Positions 27,640-36,366 of a stretch of DNA of 64,000 bases are shown piece after piece. This DNA comes from Cytobacillus gottheilii (GTDB lineage: Bacteria; Bacillota; Bacilli; Bacillales; Cytobacillaceae). The stretch is taken from assembly GCF_001636345.1 (NCBI RefSeq), contig NZ_KV440945.1, positions 1,704,975 through 1,768,974 on the forward strand. The letters are read 5' to 3'. Both the position numbers and the translations under genes were made by a program. Under the pieces are notes generated by a model, which was not told the origin of the DNA, searched no databases, and saw only the letters and a list, made by a program, of their open reading frames with translations. Each line of letters begins with the position of its first letter. Positions within the stretch are counted from its first letter, which is position 1.

Positions 27640-29100
27640 TTGGAAGAAACAAAGAAAAAACAAGTTTCTGCTAATCTTAAAGAGAACATCGCATATTTAA
27701 AAGAAGCTTTAGGTGTAGAGAAGAGCTTTGATATTATTCAGCTCGATGTGGAATATGCGGAAAGGGAAATGGCGCTTTATTTAGTGGATGGATTTGTGAA
27801 AGATGATATTCTCCATTATTTAATGAAAATGCTCTCTGGCCTTGATCCAAAACAGCTGGAAGGCGATACATTATCTAAATTAGTTAAAACGTATATCCCA
27901 TATGTAGAGGTTGAGACAACAACAGATCTTGATGCAGCTATAAGTGCTGTACTGGCTGGGCCAACCGCACTCGTTGTCGATGGAGTTCCCGAAATCATTT
28001 TAATCGATGCTCGTACATATCCTGTCAGAGGGCCGCAGGAACCTGATACAGAACGAGTGGTCCGGGGATCAAGAGATGGATTTGTTGAAACACTTGTATT
28101 TAACACAGCCTTAACAAGAAGAAGGATTCGAGACAAAACCTTGCGGATGGAATATATGCAGGTAGGCAGACGATCAAAAACCGATATCGTAGTTAGTTAT
28201 ATTGAGGATATAGCAGATCCAGCGATTGTAAAAGAAGTAAAGGATGCTATAGCCAAAATCGATACAGATGGACTGCCGATGGCTGAAAAAACAATCGAGG
28301 AGTTTATATCGGGAAGGCATTGGAATCCCTATCCGCTCGTGCGTTATACGGAAAGACCTGATACAGCAGCCACCCATTTATACGAGGGACATGTCTGTAT
28401 TATTGTCGATGGTTCACCGAGTGTCATCATTACACCGACAACGTATTGGCATCATCTACAGCATGCTGAAGAATACCGCAATAAGCCATTGGTAGGTGCC
28501 TATTTGCGAGCTGTACGATTCTTAGCTGTATTTGCGTCCCTTTTTTTACTGCCATTATGGTACTTACTTGCTGTAAAACCGGAGTTAATGCCAGCTGGAC
28601 TTCTATTTTTGGTGCCAGAGGATACAGGACATCTGCCATTGCTGCTGCAATTTCTGCTGATTGAAACAGGCCTTGATATGCTGAGGATGGCCGCAATCCA
28701 TACCCCTTCCTCACTAGCAACTGCGCTAGGTTTAGTTGCAGCATTAATGATTGGTTCCGTTGCAGTTGATGTGGGTCTCCTAATTAATGAAGTGGTATTG
28801 TACTTAGCAATCGCAGCAATAGGAACATTTGCAACACCAAGCTATGAGATGAGTCTTGCAAACCGGCTTATTAGAATTGGGCTCTTGCTCATGACAAGCT
28901 TATTCCATGAATATGGATTCATGATCGCGGTCGTCCTGCTGATCATTATGCTTTCAAGAATGCAGTCATTTGGCGTTCCATATTTTTGGCCGTTTATACC
29001 TTTCAACCTGCGAGCCTTCCGGGATGTCCTAATTCGCTCTCCTATTCCTTTAAAAAATAGAAGACCGAGGGTTATCCATCCCAAAGATCCTGACAGATAA
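27640..29100 (+). CDS. SpoVAF/GerA-family spore germination protein
   Basis: The 486-residue protein has a large soluble N-terminal part (1 to about 285) and four to five helices (about 290-440), as in GerA-type A subunits. The phrase SGRHWNPYPLVRYTERPDTAATHLYEGH is characteristic of SpoVAF rather than GerAA. The TTG at 27640 after GAGGTGGAG gives a length close to B. subtilis SpoVAF (about 493). SpoVAF works with the FigP partner in spore germination and sits in the spoVA operon; here it stands alone between gluP and yqgQ. No forespore promoter could be assigned. Confidence 0.85.
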   Translation: MEETKKKQVSANLKENIAYLKEALGVEKSFDIIQLDVEYAEREMALYLVDGFVKDDILHYLMKMLSGLDPKQLEGDTLSKLVKTYIPYVEVETTTDLDAAISAVLAGPTALVVDGVPEIILIDARTYPVRGPQEPDTERVVRGSRDGFVETLVFNTALTRRRIRDKTLRMEYMQVGRRSKTDIVVSYIEDIADPAIVKEVKDAIAKIDTDGLPMAEKTIEEFISGRHWNPYPLVRYTERPDTAATHLYEGHVCIIVDGSPSVIITPTTYWHHLQHAEEYRNKPLVGAYLRAVRFLAVFASLFLLPLWYLLAVKPELMPAGLLFLVPEDTGHLPLLLQFLLIETGLDMLRMAAIHTPSSLATALGLVAALMIGSVAVDVGLLINEVVLYLAIAAIGTFATPSYEMSLANRLIRIGLLLMTSLFHEYGFMIAVVLLIIMLSRMQSFGVPYFWPFIPFNLRAFRDVLIRSPIPLKNRRPRVIHPKDPDR

Positions 29101-29114
29101 ATAAAATGCTAATT

Positions 29115-29147
29115 AAAAACTTCTCTTTTATATAAGGGAAGTTTTTT
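29115..29147 (+). terminator. terminator of the spoVAF-like gene
   Basis: AAAAACTTC and GAAGTTTTT pair, extended by CTT/AAG, with a T run. Confidence 0.85.
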
Positions 29148-29212
29148 CATTTGTAAAAATCAAGAGGAATCTACTACTTTGGAAAAAAGTATTTAGCAGC
29201 TGATTCTAACCC

Positions 29213-29241
29213 TTGAGAGGACAGGAGCTTTCGATTATACT
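29213..29241 (+). promoter_or_regulatory. sigma-A promoter of yqgQ-glcK
   Basis: TTGAGA (29213) and TATACT (29236) are each 5 of 6 to consensus with a 17-base spacer. The leader to yqgQ is about 140 bases. Confidence 0.65.
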
Positions 29242-29388
29242 TTAAGGTAAGCAGTAAACGTGACAATGGGCGTGTTTTAAGGGTTTTTTTGGCACGAAAT
29301 AACGTTAATTTTATATTTTTATTCAGATGAAGTTCTTTCAATTATGCAAATGTTTAAAGCGCTTCACTTTTCCAGTAAAGGAGCAACT

Positions 29389-29601
29389 ATGAATAGTATT
29401 TATGATGTTCAGCAGCTGCTGAAGAAATTTGGCATCTTTGTTTATATAGGAGATCGTGTCGCTGATTTGGAGTTAATGGAAGCAGAGATACAAGATTTAT
29501 ATGACTCCTTGCTAATAGAACCGCAGCAATACCAAAGTGCGATTTTGCTGTTAAGGCATGAAGCACAGCTATTAAAAGAGAAACAGCAGAAGGGTGAGTA
29601 G
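29389..29601 (+). CDS. yqgQ: YqgQ (DUF910)
   Basis: The 70-residue all-helical protein ([23 protein letters not shown]...) belongs to DUF910, whose founding member is B. subtilis YqgQ, placed like this one directly before glcK. The structure of that family is a small helical bundle with a possible nucleic-acid role; the function is not settled. The ATG at 29389 follows AAAGGAGC; an ATG at 29344 has no such site. The glcK start lies four bases after its stop codon. Confidence 0.88.
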   Translation: MNSIYDVQQLLKKFGIFVYIGDRVADLELMEAEIQDLYDSLLIEPQQYQSAILLLRHEAQLLKEKQQKGE

Positions 29602-29605
29602 GGTT

Positions 29606-30571
29606 ATGGATAGATGGTTGATTGGCGTAGATTTAGGAGGCACTTCTACCAAACTGGCACTGTTAAATACATACGGAGAAATTCAGCATAAGTGGGAAAT
29701 TCCGACTGATAATAGTGAAGAAGGAAGAAACATTACCGTAAATATAGCTAAAAGTATTGATGAGAAGCTTGAAGAATGGAGTATTGAAAAAAGCCAGGTC
29801 CAAGGGATTGGGATGGGGGCACCAGGACCAGTTGATCTTGATGCAGGAATTGTATACCATTCTGTAAACTTAGGGTGGCGGGATAACTATCCGGTAAAAG
29901 ACTTGCTTGAAGTTGAAACAGGCCTTTCTGTTGTGGTAGATAATGATGCAAACTGTGCAGCTCTAGGAGAGATGTGGAAGGGTGCAGGCAATGGAGGGAA
30001 GGATCTTGTTTGTGTTACGCTTGGCACCGGTGTTGGCGGCGGAGTTATTGCCAACGGGGATATTGTACAAGGTGTAGCAGGTTCTGGGGGCGAAATTGGC
30101 CATATAACGGTGATCCCAGAAGGCGGTGCCCCGTGTAACTGCGGCAAAACCGGCTGCCTTGAAACGATTGCATCTGCCACAGGAATTGTTCGGCAGGCGA
30201 CCGAAAAAATCAAAATCAATGAAAATATGGAAAGCGAGCTGCTCTCGATTTATCAGACAGCTGGAGCTATTACAGCAAAAGATGTATTTGATACAGCACG
30301 AAGCGGAGATAAGCTTTCATCGGAAGTGTTAAAGGAAACAGCCTTTCACCTTGGCTTTGTTCTCGCAAATATTGCGAATACCTTAAATCCTGAAAAGATT
30401 GTATTAGGAGGGGGAGTTTCAAAAGCAGGAGATATTTTATTAAAACCTGTAATTGAACATTTTCAAAAATACGCTTTTCCAGGGGTCAGAAATACAACAA
30501 CAATTGATTTAGCCATTCTGGGAAATGACGCAGGCGTCATTGGTGCAGCTTGGCTGGCAAAAAATAAATAA
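29606..30571 (+). CDS. glcK: glucokinase (ROK family)
   Basis: GlcK phosphorylates glucose to glucose-6-phosphate. The 321-residue protein, the length of B. subtilis GlcK, has the ATP-binding DLGGTSTK motif, the catalytic Asp in [13 protein letters not shown], and the ROK zinc motif [10 protein letters not shown] with HITV before it. The ATG at 29606 gives the usual N-terminus [12 protein letters not shown] and follows GGGTGAGTAGGG. It is coupled to yqgQ and ends at a terminator. Confidence 0.95.
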   Translation: MDRWLIGVDLGGTSTKLALLNTYGEIQHKWEIPTDNSEEGRNITVNIAKSIDEKLEEWSIEKSQVQGIGMGAPGPVDLDAGIVYHSVNLGWRDNYPVKDLLEVETGLSVVVDNDANCAALGEMWKGAGNGGKDLVCVTLGTGVGGGVIANGDIVQGVAGSGGEIGHITVIPEGGAPCNCGKTGCLETIASATGIVRQATEKIKINENMESELLSIYQTAGAITAKDVFDTARSGDKLSSEVLKETAFHLGFVLANIANTLNPEKIVLGGGVSKAGDILLKPVIEHFQKYAFPGVRNTTTIDLAILGNDAGVIGAAWLAKNK

Positions 30572-30583
30572 TCTATAAGAGAC

Positions 30584-30612
30584 AAGCGCCTTTTGATCAA
30601 GGTGCTTTTTTT
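30584..30612 (+). terminator. glcK terminator
   Basis: AAGCGCCTT and AAGGTGCTT pair (one wobble) around TTGATC with a T run. Confidence 0.88.
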
Positions 30613-30693
30613 CATTTTCTTTTATTTCATACTGAAAAAGGAAAGTATAAAGGCCAGAAGGTTCCTATTTATTTTTATTAATGATGTAATATT

Positions 30694-30719
30694 CGAAACT
30701 TTTTAAGGTCTCAAACGTC
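30694..30719 (+). promoter_or_regulatory. ECF-sigma (sigma-M/W-type) promoter match
   Basis: CGAAAC and CGTC are separated by exactly 16 bases (30694-30699 and 30716-30719). Bacillus extracytoplasmic-function sigma factors such as SigM and SigW use TGAAAC-N16-CGTC/CGTA. It lies about 120 bases before the LTA-synthase-type gene, which suits an envelope-stress role. Confidence 0.6.
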
Positions 30720-30839
30720 TATTAATTAAGCCATTTTTTAAAAAGTATTTATTTTGGAAAAAACCGCACAGTATCGAAATAAGTTAAATAAGAAAACGTT
30801 TTTAAGAGATCATTTCTTATGCAAGGAGGTTTGCATGAT

Positions 30840-32696
30840 ATGAGCAAAAAAACAATGCCTGCAATGTCAATTATCTCAATTGCAGTAGTTTTGCTTTGGC
30901 TCAAAACATATATCGTTTATAAAACCAGTTTTGATATACAGATTGATAACTGGAAACAGGAGTTAATTCTTTTTATAAATCCATTGAGCTTTCTGTTAAT
31001 TGTTTTAGGTATTGGCTTGTTTTTTAAAGAGAGGACGAGAAATATTTATGTTTTGACATCAAGCTTCCTGATCTCGGCTGTTCTTTTTGCAAACGTTGTC
31101 TTTTACCGATTTTATAATGATTATATAACACTTCCCGTATTGTTTCAGACAAGCAATATGAGTGACCTCGGCAGCAGTGTGAATGAACTGCTTCGTTTTA
31201 GTGATCTTCTTTATTTTACTGATGTTGTCCTAATAGCCCTTATCATTCTTTTAAAACCAAAATTTGCATTATATAAAAAGTATTCGAAGATCAAAAGGGC
31301 TGCTTTTTTTATTGCAGCAGCAGCACTTGCTTTCTTTAATATTGGCTTGGCGGAATCACAATGGTCAGATCTTCTGACCCGCACCTTTGATCGGGAGGTG
31401 CTTGTGAAAAATATTGGAACGTATAATTATCATGTATATGACTTGTTTCTGCAGTCAAAGTCTTCTGCACAGCGTGCAATGGCTGATGGAAGCGAACTTG
31501 CTGATATCGATAATTATATTCATGCTGGCTATGATCTCCCAAATGATCATTTATTTGGAGCAGCTAAAAATAAGAATGTTTATCTGATTGCGATGGAATC
31601 TGTCCAAAGCTTTGTGGTTGACCAAGAAGTTAAAGGACAGGAAATTACACCATTTTTAAATGATTTTATAAAAGAAAGTTACTATTTTGATCAATTTTAT
31701 CACCAGACCGCACAAGGCAAATCGTCTGACTCTGAATTTTTAATTGATACATCATTGTACCCGCTGGACCGGGGTGCCGTCTTTTTTACACATTCGGGTA
31801 ATCAATATGAAGCAATGCCTGAGATACTGAGAGATCATGGATATACAACAGCCGCTTTTCATGCCAATAATAAAAGCTTTTGGAACCGCGATATTATGTA
31901 TAGCACTTTAGGATATGACCGATTTTATTCATTGCCATCTTATGAGGTGAATCAAGATAACTCTGTAGGCTGGGGGTTAAAAGATATTGAATTTTTTGAG
32001 CAATCTATTGAGCATATAAAAGAAATTCCCTCACCATTTTTGGCTAAGTTTATTACTCTTACAAATCATTTTCCCTTTGAATTAAAAGAAAGCGATCAGC
32101 TGATTGAATCCTATGGATCAGGGGATAGTATTGTAGATAATTACTTTCAAACTGTCCGTTATACAGATGAAGCGGTTAAGACTTTTGTTCAAAAGCTGAA
32201 GGATGAAGGATTATATGAAGATTCGATCATTGTACTTTATGGTGATCATTACGGATTATCAGAGCACCATAATGGCACATTGAGTGGATTTTTAGGTAAA
32301 GAAGTTACTCCACTCGTGAATATGGAGCTGCAGCGGGTTCCGCTAGTTATTCATATTCCTGGGCAAAAGGGAGAAACCATTTCAAAGGTTTCTGGCCAAA
32401 TTGATGTAAAGCCAACACTGCTGCATTTACTTGGTATTGATACGAAGAATGGCTTCAATTTTGGCTCAGATCTTTTTTCAGAAAACCGTTCTCAGTTTAC
32501 GGTGCTAAGGGATGGCAGCTTTATATCCGAAAAGTATGTCTATACCCGGAATACTTGTTATGATCAAACCACAGGAGAACAGGTTGGAGAAAGAGAGTGC
32601 GCACCATTTATTGAAGAGGCCAAACGTGAGCTTGAATATTCAGATTCCATTATAAATGGTGATTTGCTTCGATTTTATCCAAACAATAATAAATAG
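30840..32696 (+). CDS. yqgS: lipoteichoic acid synthase-type phosphoglycerol transferase (YqgS-like)
   Basis: The 618-residue protein has five N-terminal helices (about 8-175) and an outside sulfatase-fold domain (about 225-600), as in LtaS enzymes that polymerise glycerolphosphate from phosphatidylglycerol. Metal-site residues are visible: E in YLIAMESVQSF and D-H in LYGDHYGL. The nucleophile Thr of LtaS lies in QGKTSD; here the sequence is QGKSSD, with S295 in its place. The ATG at 30840 follows AAGGAGG. B. subtilis has yqgS in this spot after glcK. The gene has its own likely ECF promoter and is followed by yqgT. Confidence 0.9.
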   Translation: MSKKTMPAMSIISIAVVLLWLKTYIVYKTSFDIQIDNWKQELILFINPLSFLLIVLGIGLFFKERTRNIYVLTSSFLISAVLFANVVFYRFYNDYITLPVLFQTSNMSDLGSSVNELLRFSDLLYFTDVVLIALIILLKPKFALYKKYSKIKRAAFFIAAAALAFFNIGLAESQWSDLLTRTFDREVLVKNIGTYNYHVYDLFLQSKSSAQRAMADGSELADIDNYIHAGYDLPNDHLFGAAKNKNVYLIAMESVQSFVVDQEVKGQEITPFLNDFIKESYYFDQFYHQTAQGKSSDSEFLIDTSLYPLDRGAVFFTHSGNQYEAMPEILRDHGYTTAAFHANNKSFWNRDIMYSTLGYDRFYSLPSYEVNQDNSVGWGLKDIEFFEQSIEHIKEIPSPFLAKFITLTNHFPFELKESDQLIESYGSGDSIVDNYFQTVRYTDEAVKTFVQKLKDEGLYEDSIIVLYGDHYGLSEHHNGTLSGFLGKEVTPLVNMELQRVPLVIHIPGQKGETISKVSGQIDVKPTLLHLLGIDTKNGFNFGSDLFSENRSQFTVLRDGSFISEKYVYTRNTCYDQTTGEQVGERECAPFIEEAKRELEYSDSIINGDLLRFYPNNNK

Positions 32697-32764
32697 CAAT
32701 TGAAATCTATCGGCTCTAAGCACTTGTCCTCATAAGCAGTGCCCGCACCAATGGTTGATCATAG

Positions 32765-32793
32765 TCATTTTTCTTCTCTTTCTTTCATACAGT
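32765..32793 (+). promoter_or_regulatory. sigma-E promoter match before yqgT
   Basis: TCATTTT (6 of 7 to the -35) and CATACAGT (7 of 8 to the -10) are separated by 14 bases, and the yqgT ATG lies about 25 bases downstream. This suggests mother-cell expression during sporulation. Confidence 0.6.
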
Positions 32794-32818
32794 ATGAATG
32801 ATGGAAAGGGGGAGTAGA

Positions 32819-34006
32819 ATGAAGATCATTGTTCGTTCAGGTGACTCATTATGGTACTATAGCCAACTGTTTATGGTTCCGTTAAATTTAATTATTGATT
32901 CTAATCCGAATATAAATCCATCTGCTCTGCAAATAGGGCAGGAAGTACAAATCCCTGGCTTTTCGATAGAACGTTATACAGTCAAAAGAGGGGATACATT
33001 TTGGAAATTAAGTGCAGGACGGCATCTTTCTGCAGATGCATTATTATTGCTGAATCAAAATATCAATCCAAATCAGCTCGTTATTGGATCAGTAATTAAT
33101 TTGCCTAAAAGAATGATCGCTCCGTCGCTCAATCGGCGCATGAATTATACATTTGAATCCCTGCAGACGGATTTGACTTCCCTAAAAGGAGTTTTTCCTT
33201 TTATACAAATAAACACAATCGGAAATAGTGTTCTTGGGAAACCTATACAAGAAATAAAAATAGGAACTGGTCCTAAGAAAGTGCAAATCAATGCATCCTT
33301 CCATGCAAATGAATGGATTACAACGCCCATTTTAATGGCTTTAGTTAACAATTATTTGCTTGCACTCACTAATATGCGCCCGATCAGAGGATTAGATGTG
33401 CTGCCATATTATCAGAATGTCAGCTTATCCATTGTACCGATGGTTAATCCAGATGGTGTTAACCTAGTGTTGAAAGGACCTCCTGCCCAGATGAGAGATC
33501 AGGTTCTGCAGATTAACAATGGCAGTACAGATTTCTCAGGCTGGAAAGCGAATATCCGTGGGGTAGACTTAAATAATCAATATCCAGCTAAATGGGAAGT
33601 AGAGAAGGAACGCAAAGAGGAAAAAGCACCAGCTCCAAGAGACTTTCCGGGAACTGCACCATTAACAGAGCCTGAGGCTGTAGCGATGGCAGAGTTTGCC
33701 CGTGAAAATCAATTTGACAGAATGCTTGCTTTTCATACACAAGGAGAAGAGTTTTATTGGGGATATGAAGGGCTTGAACCTCCAGAATCTCAAGTCATTG
33801 CAGATGAATTTGAACGAGTCAGCGGATATACATCCGTACAGTATATTGACAGCTTTGCAGGGTATAAAGATTGGTTTGTTCAAGAGTTTCGCAAGCCAGG
33901 ATTTACAATTGAGTTAGGAAAAGGCATTAATCCGCTGCCATTGTCCCAGTTTGATGAAATATATGAAGAAGTGCTGGGAATCTTTCTAGCTTCATTATAT
34001 ATGTAA
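32819..34006 (+). CDS. yqgT: LysM/M14 gamma-D-glutamyl-diamino acid peptidase (YqgT-like)
   Basis: The 395-residue protein has two LysM repeats (about 1-47 and 50-97) and then a zinc carboxypeptidase domain of family M14. Zinc ligands are visible as HANEW (H and E) and the later H in AFHTQGEEFYWGYE, with the catalytic Glu in FTIELGKG. It resembles B. subtilis YqgT and Lysinibacillus endopeptidase I, which cut D-Glu to diaminopimelate bonds in peptidoglycan peptides. There is no signal peptide, so it probably acts in the mother cell on recycled wall or at the cortex. The ATG follows AAAGGGGGAG. Confidence 0.92.
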   Translation: MKIIVRSGDSLWYYSQLFMVPLNLIIDSNPNINPSALQIGQEVQIPGFSIERYTVKRGDTFWKLSAGRHLSADALLLLNQNINPNQLVIGSVINLPKRMIAPSLNRRMNYTFESLQTDLTSLKGVFPFIQINTIGNSVLGKPIQEIKIGTGPKKVQINASFHANEWITTPILMALVNNYLLALTNMRPIRGLDVLPYYQNVSLSIVPMVNPDGVNLVLKGPPAQMRDQVLQINNGSTDFSGWKANIRGVDLNNQYPAKWEVEKERKEEKAPAPRDFPGTAPLTEPEAVAMAEFARENQFDRMLAFHTQGEEFYWGYEGLEPPESQVIADEFERVSGYTSVQYIDSFAGYKDWFVQEFRKPGFTIELGKGINPLPLSQFDEIYEEVLGIFLASLYM

Positions 34007-34127
34007 TTAACGCTTGTATTTTAGGGAGGAAGAAAAGTATAATAGCTTGAAGTCCTTATTACTCTAGTCCAGTTAAGCAAATAAACAAGGGTACACGGAC
34101 ACAAAAAACTATAATCGCTGTTAGTAC

Positions 34128-34149
34128 AAAAAGCCGATTTCGGCTTTTT
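34128..34149 (+). terminator. terminator after yqgT
   Basis: AAAAAGCCGA and TCGGCTTTTT form a perfect 10-bp stem with a TT loop; a further T-rich run follows. Confidence 0.88.
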
Positions 34150-34237
34150 GTTGTTTTTTTAAAATATTTTTGAAATAATTGAAACATTTTTAACATATTT
34201 ACGTACAAATAAATAGCGGATTAAAGGGGGAAAGAAG

Positions 34238-35398
34238 ATGAGCGGTAATCAGAGGCAAAAGGCGAGAGGTTTTTTAACATCTACATATCTGTGTAAGGGC
34301 CTTTTACTGATTCTTGCTTTTTCTCTTCTTCTTTTGGCAGGCTGTCAAAAAGGCGATGACGGCGAACTTGAAAAAGATGGCGATGCAGCGCCGGAAAATT
34401 TAGTAGAGTCTAAGAAAGAATTGGTTCCTATAGAGGTGAACGACGGACAATTTTCAGGAATTAGCGGTTGGCTATCAAATGAAAAAGTTGTTTATACCGT
34501 ATCAAAAGGCAACACCTCTGATATCTATGAATATAACCTCTATTCAGGTGAGAAATCATTATTGTACACATCAGAACTGCCCATTGTAGATGTTTTAATC
34601 AGTCCGGATGAAAAGAACCTTTTTATACACACATCCGTTTCTACGTATGAAGGACTGCTGACGGTTATTGATCTGCAAGGTAAGGTCCTGAATTCGCAAT
34701 CTTTAACTGCTGCTGAGCTAACCTATACATGGAATCCTTATGATTCGAATCTGATTCTCATTTCGGCTTTTTCAGAGGATTGGACTTTCACTCCTTATTT
34801 AATGAATATCGAAGAAGAAAGCTTAAGTGAATTGACTTTAAATGAACCTTTTGTGCATTGGCTTAATAGCGAAGAGGTAGTATATCTTGACTGGAGTTCA
34901 GAAAACCCAGCTCTTTTTGCACCCTTAGTTAAGCATTCAATTTTTAATGATCAAAATGAAACGATTCTTGATCACATTTTTCAAGTAAAGGGATTTGATC
35001 AAGGAGTTATGACGATATCTGCTGAAAATGGTAAAATGGACGAAGCGGTCTATACGTTTATGACAGAACAATTTGAAGTATTATCCTCCTTTTCTGTCCC
35101 GCAATTAACGAACTATTCAGATTGGCTAATTCCATACTCTGACTTCATCGGGAATGAATCTTTCCTCTCTTTCCAGCCTTTACATAGCTCTGAGGCAGAT
35201 TTATATCAGGACGGATTTCAGCTAATCAACACAAAATTGAGCAGCGGAGAAAAGGAAATCCTGCTCGAAAACGCAGAAAATGAGCCGCTCAGCTGTTCAC
35301 CTGATGGCAAAGCTTGTTTGTATGGTTATTATTTTGAGAAGCTGATCCACCTGGAGAGCGGTGAGATTATCTCTTTAATGAAAGAGGAAATTTTATAA
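34238..35398 (+). CDS. yqgU: YqgU-like lipoprotein
   Basis: The 386-residue precursor has a long basic N-terminus, a hydrophobic stretch and the lipobox LLAGC (C36), so it is lipid-anchored outside the cell. The mature part (about 70-380) is beta-rich with repeated motifs of the kind SPDEKNLFIHT and CSPDGKACLYGY, suggesting a TolB/WD-like beta propeller. Position and layout match B. subtilis YqgU, of unknown function. GGGGG precedes the ATG. yqgV follows 17 bases later and is likely cotranscribed. Confidence 0.85.
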   Translation: MSGNQRQKARGFLTSTYLCKGLLLILAFSLLLLAGCQKGDDGELEKDGDAAPENLVESKKELVPIEVNDGQFSGISGWLSNEKVVYTVSKGNTSDIYEYNLYSGEKSLLYTSELPIVDVLISPDEKNLFIHTSVSTYEGLLTVIDLQGKVLNSQSLTAAELTYTWNPYDSNLILISAFSEDWTFTPYLMNIEEESLSELTLNEPFVHWLNSEEVVYLDWSSENPALFAPLVKHSIFNDQNETILDHIFQVKGFDQGVMTISAENGKMDEAVYTFMTEQFEVLSSFSVPQLTNYSDWLIPYSDFIGNESFLSFQPLHSSEADLYQDGFQLINTKLSSGEKEILLENAENEPLSCSPDGKACLYGYYFEKLIHLESGEIISLMKEEIL

Positions 35399-35415
35399 GA
35401 AGGGGACGTAATAAA

Positions 35416-35730
35416 ATGGCAATAGTTGATGTAACAGTCATTCCAATTGGAACGAAAACACCAAGTGTAAGCAAGTATGTAGCAGAAATACAAAAAATCC
35501 TTGCTTCCTATCAGGAAGCCGGGAAAATTCATTTCCAGCTGACGCCGATGAATACCATTATTGAAGGGGAACTTCCAGTATTGTTTGAAGTCATTCAAAA
35601 AATCCATGAAGCTCCTTTTCAGCATAATATTGAACGGGTTGCTACTAATATTCGAATTGATGATCGCCGTGATATTCAAAGGAAGATGGAGGATAAGGTA
35701 AAGAGAGTTCAGTCTTTATTGGAAGAATAA
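35416..35730 (+). CDS. yqgV: YqgV, thiamine-binding (MTH1187/YkoF-like) family protein
   Basis: The 104-residue protein belongs to the DUF77/MTH1187 family (MAIVDVTVIPIGTKTPSVSKYVAEI ... FQLTPMNTIIEGE). Members form ferredoxin-like dimers or tetramers and are thought to bind thiamine or its hydroxymethylpyrimidine part. B. subtilis YqgV lies in the same place. The protein is cytoplasmic. GAAGGGG precedes the ATG. It ends at a very strong terminator shared with yqgW. Confidence 0.92.
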   Translation: MAIVDVTVIPIGTKTPSVSKYVAEIQKILASYQEAGKIHFQLTPMNTIIEGELPVLFEVIQKIHEAPFQHNIERVATNIRIDDRRDIQRKMEDKVKRVQSLLEE

Positions 35731-35771
35731 AAAGAAGAGGGTTGCCACAAGTGGCAATCCTCTTCTTTTTA
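35730..35771. terminator. bidirectional terminator between yqgV and yqgW
   Basis: A 19-bp stem (35730-35748 with 35751-35769), interrupted only by a wobble, with A and T runs at either end. Confidence 0.95.
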
Positions 35772-35776
35772 ATGTC

Positions 35777-35950
35777 TTAGTGTACAGCAGGATACCCGCT
35801 ATTGATTAAAGTCATAACCGCGAACCAGCCAAAAACAGCTAGTGTTCCTCCGCCAAAGACAATTCCAAGTAAATTTTTGTTTTTTAGTGCACTAATTGTT
35901 CCAAATAGTGCCAGCAGTGCTGTTAAAGCAAAAATAATTACAAGTCCCAT
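35777..35950 (-). CDS. yqgW: YqgW, DUF2759 small membrane protein
   Basis: This 57-residue protein begins MGLVIIFALTALLALFGTI and ends SGYPAVH. It has two hydrophobic helices (about residues 2-19 and 28-48) around a KNKN turn. The family DUF2759 (B. subtilis YqgW) is known only from Bacillales and has no assigned role. The ATG at 35950 has AAAGGAGGCTAACTG upstream. The gene is convergent with yqgV. Confidence 0.85.
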   Translation of the reverse strand: MGLVIIFALTALLALFGTISALKNKNLLGIVFGGGTLAVFGWFAVMTLINSGYPAVH

Positions 35951-36366
35951 TCAGTTAGCCTCCTTTATGTTTTTGCAGCAGGCGAAAGCCTTGTACAGTT
36001 TTACTATGTACTCTTTTTGTGCCATAGCTAAACGTTTATAATTCCTTCAATGTATTCCAGTGAAGAAAGCTTAAATTAAACGTTTACAAAACGGCAATGG
36101 ATGACTGCATTTTTTAAGAAGTATTTACCTTACTATCATTTTGCATTCGTTATTATTTTATAAGTTTTTCGAGAATTTGTCGAGGTCTAAAAATGACACT
36201 TATTTGTCTTTAGGGCAATGCATTAAATCACTTTGAGAAGGATTTTAAAGTTTTAATGGCATATATGGCTAATGAGGAGCGCTTATATCTGCATGCTTCT
36301 CTTTAACATCTTGTATAATCTAGTGTAAAATGAAGGGAACAAACGGACTAGATGGAGGTTGAGAAC
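35951..36366. other. 416-base divergent region between yqgW and yqgX
   Basis: It contains two copies of the palindrome TAAACGTTTA (36029-36038 and 36077-36086) and a TATAAT (36314-36319) about 50 bases before yqgX, without a recognisable -35. No gene is supported. Confidence 0.7.
36029..36086. repeat. paired 10-bp palindromes TAAACGTTTA
   Basis: Identical self-complementary decamers at 36029-36038 and 36077-36086, 48 bases apart. They lie 80 to 140 bases upstream of yqgW and could be operator sites for one dimeric regulator. Confidence 0.45.

Noticed and set aside
35802..36041. 79-codon open frame on the plus strand
   Set aside because: It is the opposite-strand shadow of yqgW (35777-35950), which has a good ribosome binding site and a known family.
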